Shown piece by piece: positions 37,701 through 49,399 of a stretch of 64,000 bases of DNA (positions within the stretch are counted from its first letter, which is position 1; the number at the start of each line of letters is the position of its first letter). The notes below the pieces were generated by a model. It was not told the DNA's origin. It was given only the letters and a program-made list of their open reading frames with translations, and did no database searches. Made by a program: the position numbers and the translations under genes. The stretch is from positions 61,555 through 125,554 of the forward strand of contig NW_003314335.1 in NCBI RefSeq assembly GCF_000143415.4. The letters are read 5' to 3'. This stretch comes from Selaginella moellendorffii. Its lineage: Eukaryota; Streptophyta; Lycopodiopsida; Selaginellales; Selaginellaceae.

Positions 37701-39421
37701 ATATCTTGATCATTGAGGATTCTTCTTGTGTTTGTTATAAGGTGAGTTACGTTTTGCTATAGATGGATTCATGGAGGATCGTTTAGTGATCACCTATTGG
37801 GCATAACTTTATTATACTTAGCTTTTGGATTGATGCAAAAATGCTCTTCATTAGCTTTGGCATTATGAAGTTTAGCTTATGAATGTGTTGAGGAGGATGT
37901 TGTGGGTTGTACCATGATTTCTTCTTTAATATTAAAGTTAATTCATGCGTGACTTGTGATCATTGTTAGGCAAGACTTTGCTATAAACTTCTTCGAGCTT
38001 TTGGTTCCTTGAGTTTTCATACTTGTCATTCATTTGTTAGAAGTTGTTGGGGAAGGCATTTGGCTCATTAACTTTGATATTGAAGTTGGCTTTTGCATCT
38101 AGCAGTTATAGATGATGATTGACTATTATCTAGGATAGTTAATTATCCTTATCAGCAATTTTACTTGATTATTGTTGATCTAGAATGATTTGTTGTTCTT
38201 TGGGATAATGGATTCTTTCTTCGATGATGATTATGCATCTTTTTCTGATGGGATGATTGATGATTTTTTGTGATGATTAGTTGTTCGCTTTGATGGCTAA
38301 TAGCTTTCTGTATTACCACATGTTCTATGTGATTTGCTTGGGATTGGTCTCTTGGGTTCGAGACATCAGTAGGATGTTGTTGACACTTGCTTAAACAACT
38401 TGAGTTCCTTCGTATTGTGACTGGGATTTATTCGGATTGGCTAGTACAGTAGTTAACATGAACACTATGTTTGTTGGTTTTACTACATGCATTCTATTTT
38501 GTTGATTATTGCTCAAGTTAGTTCTGATAGATTTGGGTGTAATTTCCTTCAGATGATACATTTGCGAGCATTTTGCTTGTCAGTCAATAATACTTTGTGT
38601 TTTTTGAGTTATCTTTAGTAAGTTATTTGGCATTCTGTCTGCAATTTTTAATAATTAAGTTTGTCATTGAGTTTACTTGATGATATACTTACTATTGAAT
38701 TTTGTTGGATAGTGAATCTTGTGTTTACCAAAATGATGATCTTGGTGATTCCTATACTCTAATACTAGTTTATTGGATGATAACTCATTTGGAAAACTTT
38801 TGTGTTCTCATCTAAGATATATTCATTGATAATTAAGTCTCTAAGATATCATTGTCTATGACTTTAATATTGTCCATTTATTAATCTTTGAATTTGGGCC
38901 AGTATAGGTAGACTGGCTTCAGTACTTTGTGTGCATGGTGAAATCTTTAGTCATGGGGTAGCTATTGTCGACTGGTCACATAACCTGCCTCTCTGTCGAT
39001 GTTCCTTATTCTGTTAAAAGGGCGTGACCATGTAAACAATTCTAACTGCCTGTTTATAGTAATCTATCTAAACTTTACCGACAGGTTTGGTTTCTTTGCT
39101 CAAGAAGGTTGGGGCCTTTGGCTTCTCTCTTTATATCCCTGCAGGCAGGGGCGTATCACACTTTTGTAAGTTGGGTGACACCTAGAGCAGCAAGGGTGGC
39201 TAACTCCGTTGGTCATTTCCTTATGGGTGACGGCCAGAAGGTGTTTGAGCTAGTAGCGCATCCGCATTAGACAAAGAGGTTGCCTCCTAACTCATTTAAG
39301 TTGGTGCATTTTTCATATAGTGTGATCATCATAAACTTTTTCTGGAGTTGTTTCCTTAGCGGTGGTCTAGACTCAAGTATGCATCAACGAGGATGTCGAT
39401 CTTCTCTAAGGGGGAAGAGTG
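34760..39421 (+). mobile_element. ORF-less interior of an LTR element (LARD-like)
   Basis: About 4.7 kb between LTR 2 and the third 3'-end segment has no open frame above about 80 codons and no gag, RT or integrase motif that I can see. The plus strand is visibly poor in C and rich in T and G. The last 400 bp (about 39000-39421) are more balanced and have short retroelement-like open stretches. It could be a large retrotransposon derivative that depends on other elements, or a badly mutated gypsy interior. Confidence 0.55.
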
Positions 39422-39890
39422 TCGCAAATGTGACTTCGGGTATCGAAAATTACCTATTGGCCAGTCCTTACGGACACTCTTTTCTTACTACCATGATGGC
39501 AGGAGATTGGTATTGCTAAACTCGTTATCAGTCTCCGCCTAAGCTAGTTGAGAAACTGGTCTTCACATGTGCACTTGAGCAAAAGAGCATAAAGAAGGAA
39601 TTCCTAAATGTCTATTTAGTCAAGCATACTTGACCTGGTTAGAGAAACTCATTCATGACTGNNNNNNNNNNNNNNNNNNNNNNNNNNNNNNNNNNNNNNN
39701 NNNNNNNNNNNNNNNNNNNNNNNNNNNNNNNNNNNNNNNNNNNNNNNNNNNNNNNNNNNNNGGGGGGGGGGGGGGGGGATGGTGCGGGGTTCTAAAAGTG
39801 TTAGTAAGGATAATGGGTAGGTCAGGTATAGCTGACCAACTTGAGCGGGGGCTGTGGGGGGTTCTAAATATACGTCAAGAAAAGGTAAAT
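39422..39890 (+). mobile_element. Third 3' internal segment and LTR start, broken by a gap
   Basis: 39422-39661 repeats the 3' internal segment. After 100 N a run of 17 G leads into a diverged LTR start (GGGGTTCTAAAAGTGTTAG, GGGTAGGTCAGGTATAGCTG), and a second short LTR start occurs at about 39848 (GTGGGGGGTTCTAAATATA). The rest of the LTR is missing. Confidence 0.65.
39662..39761. other. Assembly gap (100 N)
   Basis: Exactly 100 N, bordered on the right by a run of 17 G. The homopolymer probably stopped the assembly. Confidence 0.97.
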
Positions 39891-39979
39891 CTTGCTTTGC
39901 ACTTTGTGGATATTAAACATTAAATACAACAATCACCAACAACATAAAGTCCTTACCCAAAAAATCTATAGATGCTCGA

Positions 39980-41180
39980 ATAACAAATTTGTCAAAAATA
40001 TGAGGAGTGAAAAAGAGGATCTTGAAAAAGGGCATTAGCATTAGCCATAGAATTCCTTAGGTGATAAACAATATCAAAATCATATATCTTAAGCTTCAAA
40101 GCCCATCAAGTAGTATGACTAACCAAATTTTTCCACTTCAATAATGAAGTAATTACAATATGATTTCTTTTTAGGAATGTTCAAGAACTATATAAATATG
40201 CATGAAGTTTCTTGAAACCCCAAACTACTATTAAACACTCCTTCTCTATCATGGAGTAGCTCACCTCCATTAGTTATAACATATGATTGATGTATGCAAT
40301 GGGATGGTGTTCACCAAATACACTCGAGCTCTTTTTCATCAACATCTCCAAAATTGATATCAAAAGCATCCATACGCAAAATAAAAGGTTGAGTGCAGTC
40401 AAACTATGCCAAAACTAAATGAGTCATCAATAGTTTTTTGAGATCTATAAACGCCTACTCACAGTCCACAAATCAGATGAAAGATGACATTGACAACTTC
40501 AACAATATTTGCAACTTTGTAATATAATTAAAAAGGTGATCAACGAAATGGCTAAGATATTGCACTTTCTCTAAGAAGTGTTGCACATCATTCACACATT
40601 TTGGAATACGAAACTTAAAAACACCCATAAGTTTGTTAAAATCAACTTGCAAACCTTCATGAAAAATATAGTACCCAAGTTAAGTCATGTTTTTAGACTC
40701 AAACATGCACTTTGATTACTTTAGCTTTAAACCAACTTCCCGCAATCAATTCAACATTTTACAAACATTACAAATGTGTTTCTCCCACCCCTCCAAGTGG
40801 ATCAAGACATTATTGATGAAGTCAATAATCACTTTTAACATATTATAAAGAACCTTATTCATCATCAATTAGAAAGTTGCTAAAGCATTGATCAAAACCA
40901 AATAGCATTACTAAGAACTTATACAAATTAAATGGTGTACAAAAGGTAGTTTTGGGAGTATCTTTCTTGGCCATTAGCACTTGTTAGTATTTAAAAGTAA
41001 AACTTAACTTGGTAAATAATGACTTCTCCTTAGATGATCCAAGAGATTAGTAGTGTGAGGAAGGGTTTAAAACCCTAAACTGGAATTATTATTTCATTTA
41101 AAAGACAATAGTTGATGCAAAAATGAATATTCCCATCACATAAGATAAGGTTCACATGCTTAAGGATTTTGCAATTTTTG
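39980..41180 (-). pseudogene. Ty3/gypsy reverse transcriptase and RNase H remnant
   Basis: Read on the minus strand, the order of motifs is that of gypsy Pol: GVIQKLQNP (about 41180), NALATF..LMMNKVL (about 40890), IDFINNVLIHLEGWEKHI (equivalent to YLDD..I.S..W..H), VGLKLK.SKCMF, GYYIFHEGLQVD (equivalent to the YLGH..S..G element), VQYLSHFVDHLF, AFIDLKKLL, then DCTQPFILRMDAFD and HDREGVFNSSLGFQE-like RNase H stretches, ending with N.MANANALFQDPL. Stops and frameshifts throughout. It lies downstream, on the same strand, of the gag remnant at 43000-44400, so both may be one element with decayed protease between. Confidence 0.75.
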
Positions 41181-41189
41181 AATAACACC

Positions 41190-42990
41190 TTTTTCCAATA
41201 TTTTTTTGACGTTTACACTTAAAATTTTGATCTCTTTTGGTGATTGACAACAAATAGGAACTTTGATTAGACAAGCATCTCTTGTTGGAATAAAATGAGT
41301 GCTGCAATCTTGGCCCCAAATGATAGGACAAATTCAAAAAGATTGACATACTTCTTCATGAGCTAGTCAACTGTTGCAATACAAAGACTGTCAAAGGGAT
41401 CTAAAGAAAGAATAAAAGAACAAGATGTGACACACAAATCCCAAAGCCCCAAAAGTGGAGCCAAAAGGGGGGGAGGGCTACAAAGGTTTCCAAAATTATA
41501 GTAGAGAGAGTGTGAGGGTTGGACTTTAGTGGAACTAGTTTAGTTAGGAAAGGCTAGTGTGACCTAGGAAAGTTATACCCATATATTGGGTGATGATACA
41601 TCCATTGAGGGGTCCAAGACTAAAGTGAATATAAACAAATAAATGGGGTAGCTTAGTGATGTGTTCAAGAACAAACTTTAGCTCCCTCAGGAAATCGAAT
41701 GGTCGATGCTCTCAATCCAAGTGTGGGTGGCACTACTTACTTGGATACCTGGTGTGGCTTATCAGAACCTCGCTTTAGCCACATGGCTAGGGCACCCAAA
41801 AGCAGAAGGTGGAAAGAGTATCTACAAGGCTTGTATAGGGCCACAATATTTCGAAATGTTATTCTAGAGTATTAGTCTAAGGAAAGGAAGAGGAGTAGTC
41901 CTCTTATGTGGTGATCAAAGATGCAGTCATGTGGCAAGGAAGTTCCAGAGGTTAGTAGGACATAGTGGTCTAGCTTGTGGGCTTCGACCTAGTGGCAATG
42001 TTAGCAAACATAGCCATGAATGAACACTTGGTGGGGACCAAAAAAGGGATATTGGGGAAGGCTGATCCCCATGCCTACAAGCATTATAAAGATGCCAAGG
42101 AGTGGATCTGGGATGATCACTCATGGACAGATGGCTTAGACTTTGAGAGATAGGGTTGTGATATAGATGGTGTTGGATCATTAGTGTGACAAAGGTGAAT
42201 GGGCATGGCCTTAGCATAACAAGTTGATATGTTAGTGGTACCTTTGGGTGTCAATCATAGGATTGGACATGTGGAGCACTTGGACTAAGTGCAAAGGCTA
42301 AATGGTATAGATGCCATTCACAAGGCTAGCATGTCCCTAAGTTCTAAATAGGACTTATAGAGATTATGAGGGAGACTTATCCAAATGGTTAAAGATGTGG
42401 TTAAGTGACTAAAATAGAATGAAAAATTTAATCACTTATACAAGCCAAAAATATAAAAGAAAGTAATAAGGAGATAAAAGTGATGGAAGCAAAGAAACGA
42501 AGAAGAACAAAAGTGAAAGGAATAAAAAAATATAAAGAAGTATGAAACAAGTGGGAGAAGCTTCAAAGTCACACTTGGCATGATTGCACTGCAATCAATC
42601 CATATTAAAAATGAGGTTAAAAGCTTGACTTGGCACCACTTGCAAAGACTGCAACTCAAGTTTGAGATCGCTAACATGCACAACTAAGTTTGCCTCATTT
42701 TATGCACATGCGTGTGTATAGCCATTGCCATAAGGAATGAAAACTAACTCTACTGCATAACATAAATGTAAATGACAATTTGTGGCAACATGCCAAGCAA
42801 TAAAAATTAAATTTAAGCATGTATCAACCAATACAAAGAGAATAATAAGAGATATTTTGTTATAAAAATGAGCTTGGAAAGTAAATACTAAATGAACTAG
42901 TACTGAGTGAACCCTTGATGATACTCCCGAAAGAAAGATAAAAAGGTTATTAACTTATTTGTACAAGGATCCTTCACTACTCATATGACT
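41190..42990. other. Non-coding stretch between RT and gag remnants
   Basis: 41430-42330 is less AT-rich and begins with a GGGGGGGAGGGCTACAAAGGTTTCC piece (shorter core GGTTTCCAAA..TTATAGTAG) that faintly recalls the LTR start at 32854, followed by unrecognised sequence. Open stretches on the minus strand (42217-41927, 42683-42432) show no motif. Nothing firmer can be said. Confidence 0.4.
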
Positions 42991-42999
42991 TCTTGTTTT

Positions 43000-44400
43000 C
43001 TGGAAGTATCTTAGTGTCCAAACCTTCCACTACAATAGCATCAATAGAATGTTGTTGATGCCAAAATTGCCATCTAGGAAATTAAGGTTGTTAATTTGAA
43101 AAACACCAACAACACTGATAAGTGTGATTAAATTCATCACATGCCTAATGCCTAACAGTGGATGTCATGGCCACGACCACGTCCTTGCCCTTGTTCTTAA
43201 ACATGGGCAGTAATAGTATCAACTTACATTTGGAATAGAACCATCTCCCATAGGAAGTAGAGTTGAAGAACATATAGTGAAAAGTAAAAAAAAACAATGT
43301 TTCATAATGTTGTGCCTAGCAAAGAGCATTATCAAGAGTGGTTGGAACAAGTGCATACGCAAGTTCTATAAGATTTTGTAATGCATGTGATTATGAGATG
43401 AAATTTAAATATATTGTTACTAGGGTAATAAATGAGGATTAAGCCACTAAGGGTACGTCTTTCGTTTTGTAAAGCATCCATAGACTAAGGTATCCACCAT
43501 CGGATTGTGGTACGAATGGATGACTAATTGCTTTATATGAAATAATTAGTCTACATAATAGAAAATTGGTAAATTTAGTCCGGAAATAGAGGTGTTAGTT
43601 TTTTTTGGCTCAGTAGGGATTGTTAGTCAATAGTCAACAATAGTCAATAAGGACATTAACATTTTTAGGGGGGGGGGGGGGGGGGGGGTGGGGGCGGAGG
43701 GGTGAGTGTAATGCATGTGATCATGGGATAAGATTTGGATATACTATTATTGTGAATCCTTAGAATTTTAAAAAGATAAAATAATTACTAAAGTGGATTT
43801 TTGGAATCGTGGGGGATAAATGGGGATAAAATAGCCATTAAGGGCTCTTTTATTAAATAACTACCTCTTTTCCAATTGGTTTAAGGGGAGAGAGATAGAG
43901 TGCATTATAAATTTTAACAAAGTGTTAGCCACAACATTTTAAACTTGATCTGCTCAGATATATTTAACTTTGCATGAAGCAAAAGGTTTTGGAAACAAAC
44001 ACCAAATTGCATTTTTTATTTAAATAACCCTTGACTAAGATGATGTAATTATTAGAAGGTATTATCACAATTATTGGCATGTTTAAATACATATTTGAAA
44101 ATGTCTGAGAGAATGTTCCAATCTATATGAGTGGTTACGCTCAAACTATTGTACCACTATAACACCATCCCTTTGAAATATATGGGAAATTCATATAAAT
44201 GCCAAGTATCATCCCAAGAATAATATATAATAATCATCATAAAGTGATCGAACAAATAGTACACATCATCCCTAGGATTCTTATGGAAGAACTCCAGTCA
44301 AATGTGAAGATTAGCAACAAGAGCAAAAGGAATTGTATTACGTGCTATGAATGTTGCCATTAATTAAGTTTAATTGTTCAATTGCATAAACATTGAGCAA
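43000..44400 (-). pseudogene. gag remnant of the minus-strand gypsy element
   Basis: This is a diverged third copy of the gag segment seen in units A and B: GTATCTTAGTGTCCAAACC (compare 2413), the region coding the Gly/Arg-rich GRGRGHD-like stretch (about 43170), and the Gag core (about 44300-44060: DDVYY.FDHF, W.D). A separate tract of G residues (43671 onward) and unrelated AT-rich DNA lie inside. Order and strand fit gag upstream of the RT remnant. Confidence 0.65.
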
Positions 44401-44589
44401 TTGCATTAATTATTACTCTAGATTCAAAAGAGAAGGTTTGGCACTAAAACAAAAAGGAAAAAATAAAAAAGAAAAAATTGAAAAATCTATAAGGAAAATG
44501 ATATTTAGATGATGTAAAAGTTAAATTTGAACCAAAATCCCAAATCCAAACACTCAAGACAATCAAAGTTACCCCTTATCTCCATCAAT

Positions 44590-44750
44590 ATGAATGCATG
44601 AAATATAAAAATAAAATAAGAAATGTGCATATTAATTAACCCAAAAACTCTAACTTATATACATGAGTAAGTGGTTTAAATTAAAGTCCCACTATACTAA
44701 TATTAGTATATATTATGGTAGCCCTAACACTTAGATCTCACATATTAAAA
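44590..44750. repeat. Copy of the unit-spacer repeat beside the gag remnant
   Basis: CATCAATATGAATGCATG through CCCACTATACTAATATTAG matches about 3590-3760, 10620-10800 and the two halves of 31494-32250. It always lies upstream of the minus-strand gag copies, so it may be the leader or LTR edge of that element. Confidence 0.55.
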
Positions 44751-45003
44751 TAAACTAGAATATTGTAGTATATAAATTATAAATATAAAATTAATATTAA
44801 TAAGATGGTAAAATATTTTAGAATATCTAAATATATTTTAAATATCACCTAGTAAACCAAAATATTAAAATAATACAATGCAGTTGAAAGTTTAGAACTT
44901 AAGGTTTAGATTTAAGGCGAATATACCTCTGCGATTCTTGGAAGCGATCGATTTCTTGATTGCTAGTTCCTTCCGCGGCAATAACAGAGCTTCTTGGACA
45001 GGC

Positions 45004-46139
45004 TCATTGGTGAAATATTAGCGCAAATATTTGCCTCGCCATGCGCTCGATCTCGCGCTTAGAAGCTCGGGACAATGCTGTCACTGGGCACTCAAAGGAA
45101 CCGGTCAGATTCCTGGGCAGCGAAATCGAAAGCGAAGATTACTCACGCCAGGGAAGAAATGGGAAGTTGCATTGCTCGTCCGGGATAGAGATAGCGAATG
45201 CTACTGCCTGGATACATAATCGAGGATGAGAGCGAAAGAGATGCGTTCTTTCATACCAGGATCGACGCAGCGGAGAGGTCAGAGAGAACGCTGGCAAAGT
45301 TGAATTGGCCGTCGCCATATAGCAAGTCGATGATGTGAAAAACCGTGCTTTGCTTGACTAGCTTCCCAACCGTGGCTGTGTTCCTGTGAGAGAGAGCGCA
45401 GCAATGGAATCGATACCTCCATTCAGTTGTGGCGTACCTAAGCTTGGACAGTAAATCGCTCGCGACATCAGAGACTAGAGTACCCGTCCGGACATCAAAC
45501 TTCATGGCCTTGAGGAACAAAGGAAAATCGGTGTTAAAAACGCTTTAAAACGCTGCGCGGCAACCTTCATGAGCAAGATCTCCTGGAATCACACGAAGGA
45601 GTTGGCAAACTTTCACTTAAAACTCGTGAAAAAGGAGAGAACTCACCGCCTCAGCGAAGTCCCTCGTACAAGTATGAACGTCGGGAATTAAATCGTTGGC
45701 AATCTCCTTGAGAAGAATCGGCTTTGTTTCGTGTATCTGAGCTTTCGAAGGAATGAGAAGAATGAAAAGAAAAGCCTGGATCACACTGTGCCTTGCTCGC
45801 GATCCAAACGAAGACGAGACCGATGAACTGGAGGCTCTTCCTGGCAACAAGCCGCGAAATCTGCTCCTCCACGGCGCTCCCACAATCCATTCTGCCAGGA
45901 AATCATCCACTCAGGCACACAAATCGCAGGAAATTTTCCAGACCTGTGCATCCATGGAAGGAATCGGTCGGCAAAGAGCGACAGCGCGCAGTATTTCGTC
46001 GATGGGAGCGCATTCACGAGCTACGCGGCCAGGAATCGTCGATAAGATCATAGATTTCGATCTCACTTGCCTCGCAGACGTGAAGAATGAGCGCCACGGC
46101 CTCCCGCCGCTCCGCCTTGCCCACTGGTGCCATAGCCAT
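45004..46139 (-). CDS. Unknown multi-exon gene
   Basis: The base composition turns GC-rich here and open pieces with plausible splice sites line up on the minus strand. From an ATG at 46139 (or 46133) an N-terminal MAPVGKAERREAVALILHV piece leads to DDFLAEW / EEQISRLVARK pieces in competing frames (about 45930-45790), QIHETKPILLKEIANDLIPD and HTCTRDFAEA (about 45745-45655), AMKFDVRTGTLVSDVASDLL (about 45500), VGKLVKQSTVFHIIDLLYG (about 45360) and a last exon ASKREIERMARQIFALIFHQ ending at 45004. I do not recognise the family. Helical, leucine-rich pieces could suit an ARM/HEAT-like protein, which is a guess. Exon borders are uncertain; it could also be partly decayed. Confidence 0.4.
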
Positions 46140-46169
46140 ACCAGTTTAGGGTTTTATGATTCAAAGGCT

Positions 46170-48335
46170 ATGGCGGAAATGCCGCTAGAAAGCTGTGGGT
46201 GTGGAGGGCTCGTCGTGAGTAGCAGATGGAATCCGGGCTTCTTTGCCAGCGCCGTGCCACTGAAGGTGTCGCTTCTTTCCAGATTGAAGCAGCAATCCTC
46301 GCAGCGATGGCCGCGAATTCGATGCGTGAGTAGCCGCGTCACCGAGCATAGCTTGCGGCATCAGCCTGGAATCCACATTGATGGCGGCGATGGCGCTCGA
46401 GCTCACCCGCGGCTCATGGATTGGATGCTCGAGCAGGGTCTTCCGCCGTGCAAGGTCTCGCTCAAGGAGCGCGATTTGAATGGAAAGACGATCAGATACG
46501 TGGTTGCGAGCGAAGATTTAAAGGTAATGTATGATCTCTTATTTTTCTTTGTGTTCTTTAATATGACCATCGGGTTTCTTTCAGCCTGGAGACTTGGCGC
46601 TCTCAGTTCCTATGTCCTTGGTGGTAACACTGGAAAGAGTTCTAGGCAATGAAACCATTGGTGCGTGATCTTTCTCTTCACTTTCTCGCTTTGTTTGTGC
46701 GAATTTTCGTGTTCTCATCTTTGTTCTTGATTTTCAGCTGAATTGCTGACTACCAACAAACTCTCCGAGCTTGCATGCCTCGCGCTCTATCTTATGTACG
46801 AGAAGAAACGCGGCAAAGAGTCGTTTTGGTACCCCTTTATTCGGGAGCTCGATCGGCAGCGTGGTCGAGGACAAGTCGCTGTAGAGTCTCCGTTGCTATG
46901 GACCTCGGAAGAGCTTGACGAGTATTTCACGGGAAGTCGAATGAAGGTTTGTTCTATATTCTTTTGAGATTGTAGCTCAACTGGGAGTGTTTCCATTCTT
47001 GCAAACAGGAGGTCGTACTGGAGCGCCTCGAGGGGATTAAGCGAGAATATCAAGAGCTCGACACTGTATGGTTTATGGCCGGTTCGCTTTTCAAGGTACT
47101 AAAAGGTTTTTTCCTTTTAGCTTTGCGTGTGAATCTGTGCATTGTTGATGGATTGACGCGCAGGAGTATCCTTTCGATATTCCAACAGAGGCATTCTCTT
47201 TTGAGATTTTCAAGCAGGCCTTTGTCGCGGTCCAGTCTTGTGTCGTTCACTTACAGGTAAATCATCCTTCTTAATGCGGTAGTTTCACGGAGCCGTCTTA
47301 ACAGTAGTTTGCAGGGAGTAAGTCTGCCTCGACGTTTCGCTCTAGTGCCTCTTGGTCCACCACTATTGGCTTACAAGAGCAATTGCAAGGCCATGCTCAA
47401 GGCTGCAGGGGACTTAGTCCGTTTGGAAGTCGATAGAGCTTACAAGAAAGGAGAGCAAATTCTTGTCTGGTACGTTTCTTGCTTTGTCATCCGATATTTT
47501 TTGAATCTAGATATTTCAGGTGTGGTCCTCAGCCAAACACGAGATTATTGCTGAATTATGGTTTCGTAGATCCAGATAATCCACACGATCGTCTTAGTGT
47601 TGAGGTAAGCTGTGGTGTGTAAACTGTGTCTCTAAAGTATATCATTAACTTCTCAGGTTCTGTGTGAAGGCCTCGTTAAACACTCGGGATCCATTCTACC
47701 AAAACAAGCGGATTATTGTCCAGAAGAACAACAGGCTGACAATACAAAACTTTCAGGTATGCCACTGTTGATCCAGAGAAGTTGGGTTGTTGCTCACGCA
47801 ACGTCATTTGGTGCACAGATTTTCAAAGGCAGGGAGAAAGAGGCCGTTCTTGAGATGCTGCCATACTTGAGGCTTGGACACGTCTCTGATCCGTACCATA
47901 TGGAATCTGTATTTTCTGCTGAAGGTCCAACTTGTCCGGTAAGTGCCACCAGCTGGAAGGAAAAACTACAGTAGAGTTGTTGTCTTATACTTTTGTTTTT
48001 TTCTACAGGTGAGCGCTTGCAACGAACGAGCAGTTCTCGACCAGCTTGCGCAGTACTTTCAAGAGAGGATAGCAAAATACAAGACCACGATCGACGAGGA
48101 TAGAGCTCTGGTATGGCGTTGGCAAGTTTTTCCTCTGGTTTTTATATGTTCCTCGCAGCTCGAAGATTGCTCCAGTGATATCAATCCCAAGCAAAGAGTC
48201 GCGACCCAGCTGCTGCTTATCGAGAAGGAAATCCTCCACAACACTCTCGACGTTGTGAATGGATTCCGGAACCAGTTGCCGGATGGATCAGTAGCTCCTC
48301 CCTGCTGCGGAGATTTCGTCCCAAAGCTCAAGTGA
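46170..48335 (+). CDS. SET-domain protein lysine methyltransferase, Rubisco-LSMT-like
   Basis: Ten exons (46170-46523, 46585-46660, 46738-46946, 47009-47095, 47164-47256, 47315-47469, 47520-47604, 47657-47938, 48009-48110, 48159-48335), all GT/AG, sum to 1620 nt or 539 residues. The Ser/Arg-rich first 70 residues could be a plastid transit peptide. The body follows the RLSMT/SETD3 plan: LMDWMLEQG..., DLNGKTIRYVVASEDLKPGD, LALSVPMSLVVT, ELACLALYLMYEK, SFWYPFIREL, then the split SET end NTRLLLNYGFVDPDNP (NYGF being the AdoMet/lysine-pocket strand) and a C-terminal substrate-binding half ending in CNERAVLDQLAQY. Plant relatives methylate plastid proteins such as fructose-bisphosphate aldolase or Rubisco large subunit; the target here is not shown by sequence. 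Its start codon lies only 30 bp from that of the divergent unknown gene. Confidence 0.92.
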
Positions 48336-49399
48336 AAAAACGAAAGGAAGAAGATCGATTCAACAAAAGCTTTGGTCGCGAAGAAGAATCGCGAAGGTCT
48401 AAAAGCTTGACGAGCAAAAAGAAGATCCACCCAATGGGATCGTTCCAGAGCAACCGCCAAGCGTCCCGGCATATTTCTCGGAATATACCTTTCCCCGCCA
48501 TGCGGCAAGATGCCCATGTCATGTATGGGTCCGGTCCATCCACGTCATGGCACGATTTTATTATATGGCCGCGCCACGTGGCCAGATGCAGTTCCTCGAC
48601 CTTGATCTATGGTTAAAACTCGCATTTTGACGCACGGGTTGGTAAAAAATAGCAACGGCGATTGCCAGGTGCTAATTAGGGAGGTAGCACCGACGGCCAC
48701 GATGGCGCCGCGGTCGTGAGATCACACCTGGGCCGTCCGATCTCACTCAGTTTCTACGCTTGTCGTTCCGTTCGGTTTCCTTTTCTCATCCTTCGCTACT
48801 AATGTGTTCTCTCCCGCCATAGCTGAGCCTTTCTTTTTTCCTCTCTTTCTTTGTGGAAAGCCCTGGCGCCGCGAGAGAACCCTAGAACCAGTCGATCTTT
48901 CTTGGCCCAGGGCGGAGCTGGTTAGCGGCGCTGGGGCGGCGACGGGGAATAAAAAATATTTTGGCGGAGCGCGGCGCGCTTCGGTTTCTAGGGTAAGGCG
49001 ATTCCTCCTCTTTGCGGCGGCGGCAGAGAAGAAATCCGTGGCGTGATTTGCTGGCAGGGATTGCAAGCGGCAGCGGTGCTGTAGATCTGGTGCCGCCGTG
49101 GTCGATCCGGCTCCAGGCATCGCGAGCTCGGGGCAGGGCGGTTTCTCTAGGATCTGGCGGTTCTTTTTGGCGGTTATTAGCGTCTTTTTGGGGTATGCTG
49201 GCGGCGACTTCTTCGCAGGGATGAGGCCAAGGAGAGATTTTCTCGACGAGTTCGTGCATGATGGGTGTGGCTAGCAGCGGCAGTGGCGGCAAGATGCTAT
49301 GGGGCTCCAGATGACAGGAATCCAATTGGGCGCCGGCTTGGCGGCTTGCTCGTCGTCTTGGATATCACGGGGAGGAATCGCGCAGGCTTTTGGTCGAGC
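48336..49399. other. Intergenic region and probable 5' UTR of the enhancer-of-polycomb gene
   Basis: No gene was supported. The GC-rich part from about 48850 is open in several frames and probably holds the promoter and leader of the downstream gene. Confidence 0.5.

Noticed and set aside
42432-42683. Hydrophobic minus-strand frame that might be a membrane protein
   Set aside because: AT-rich chance frame within decayed retroelement DNA.
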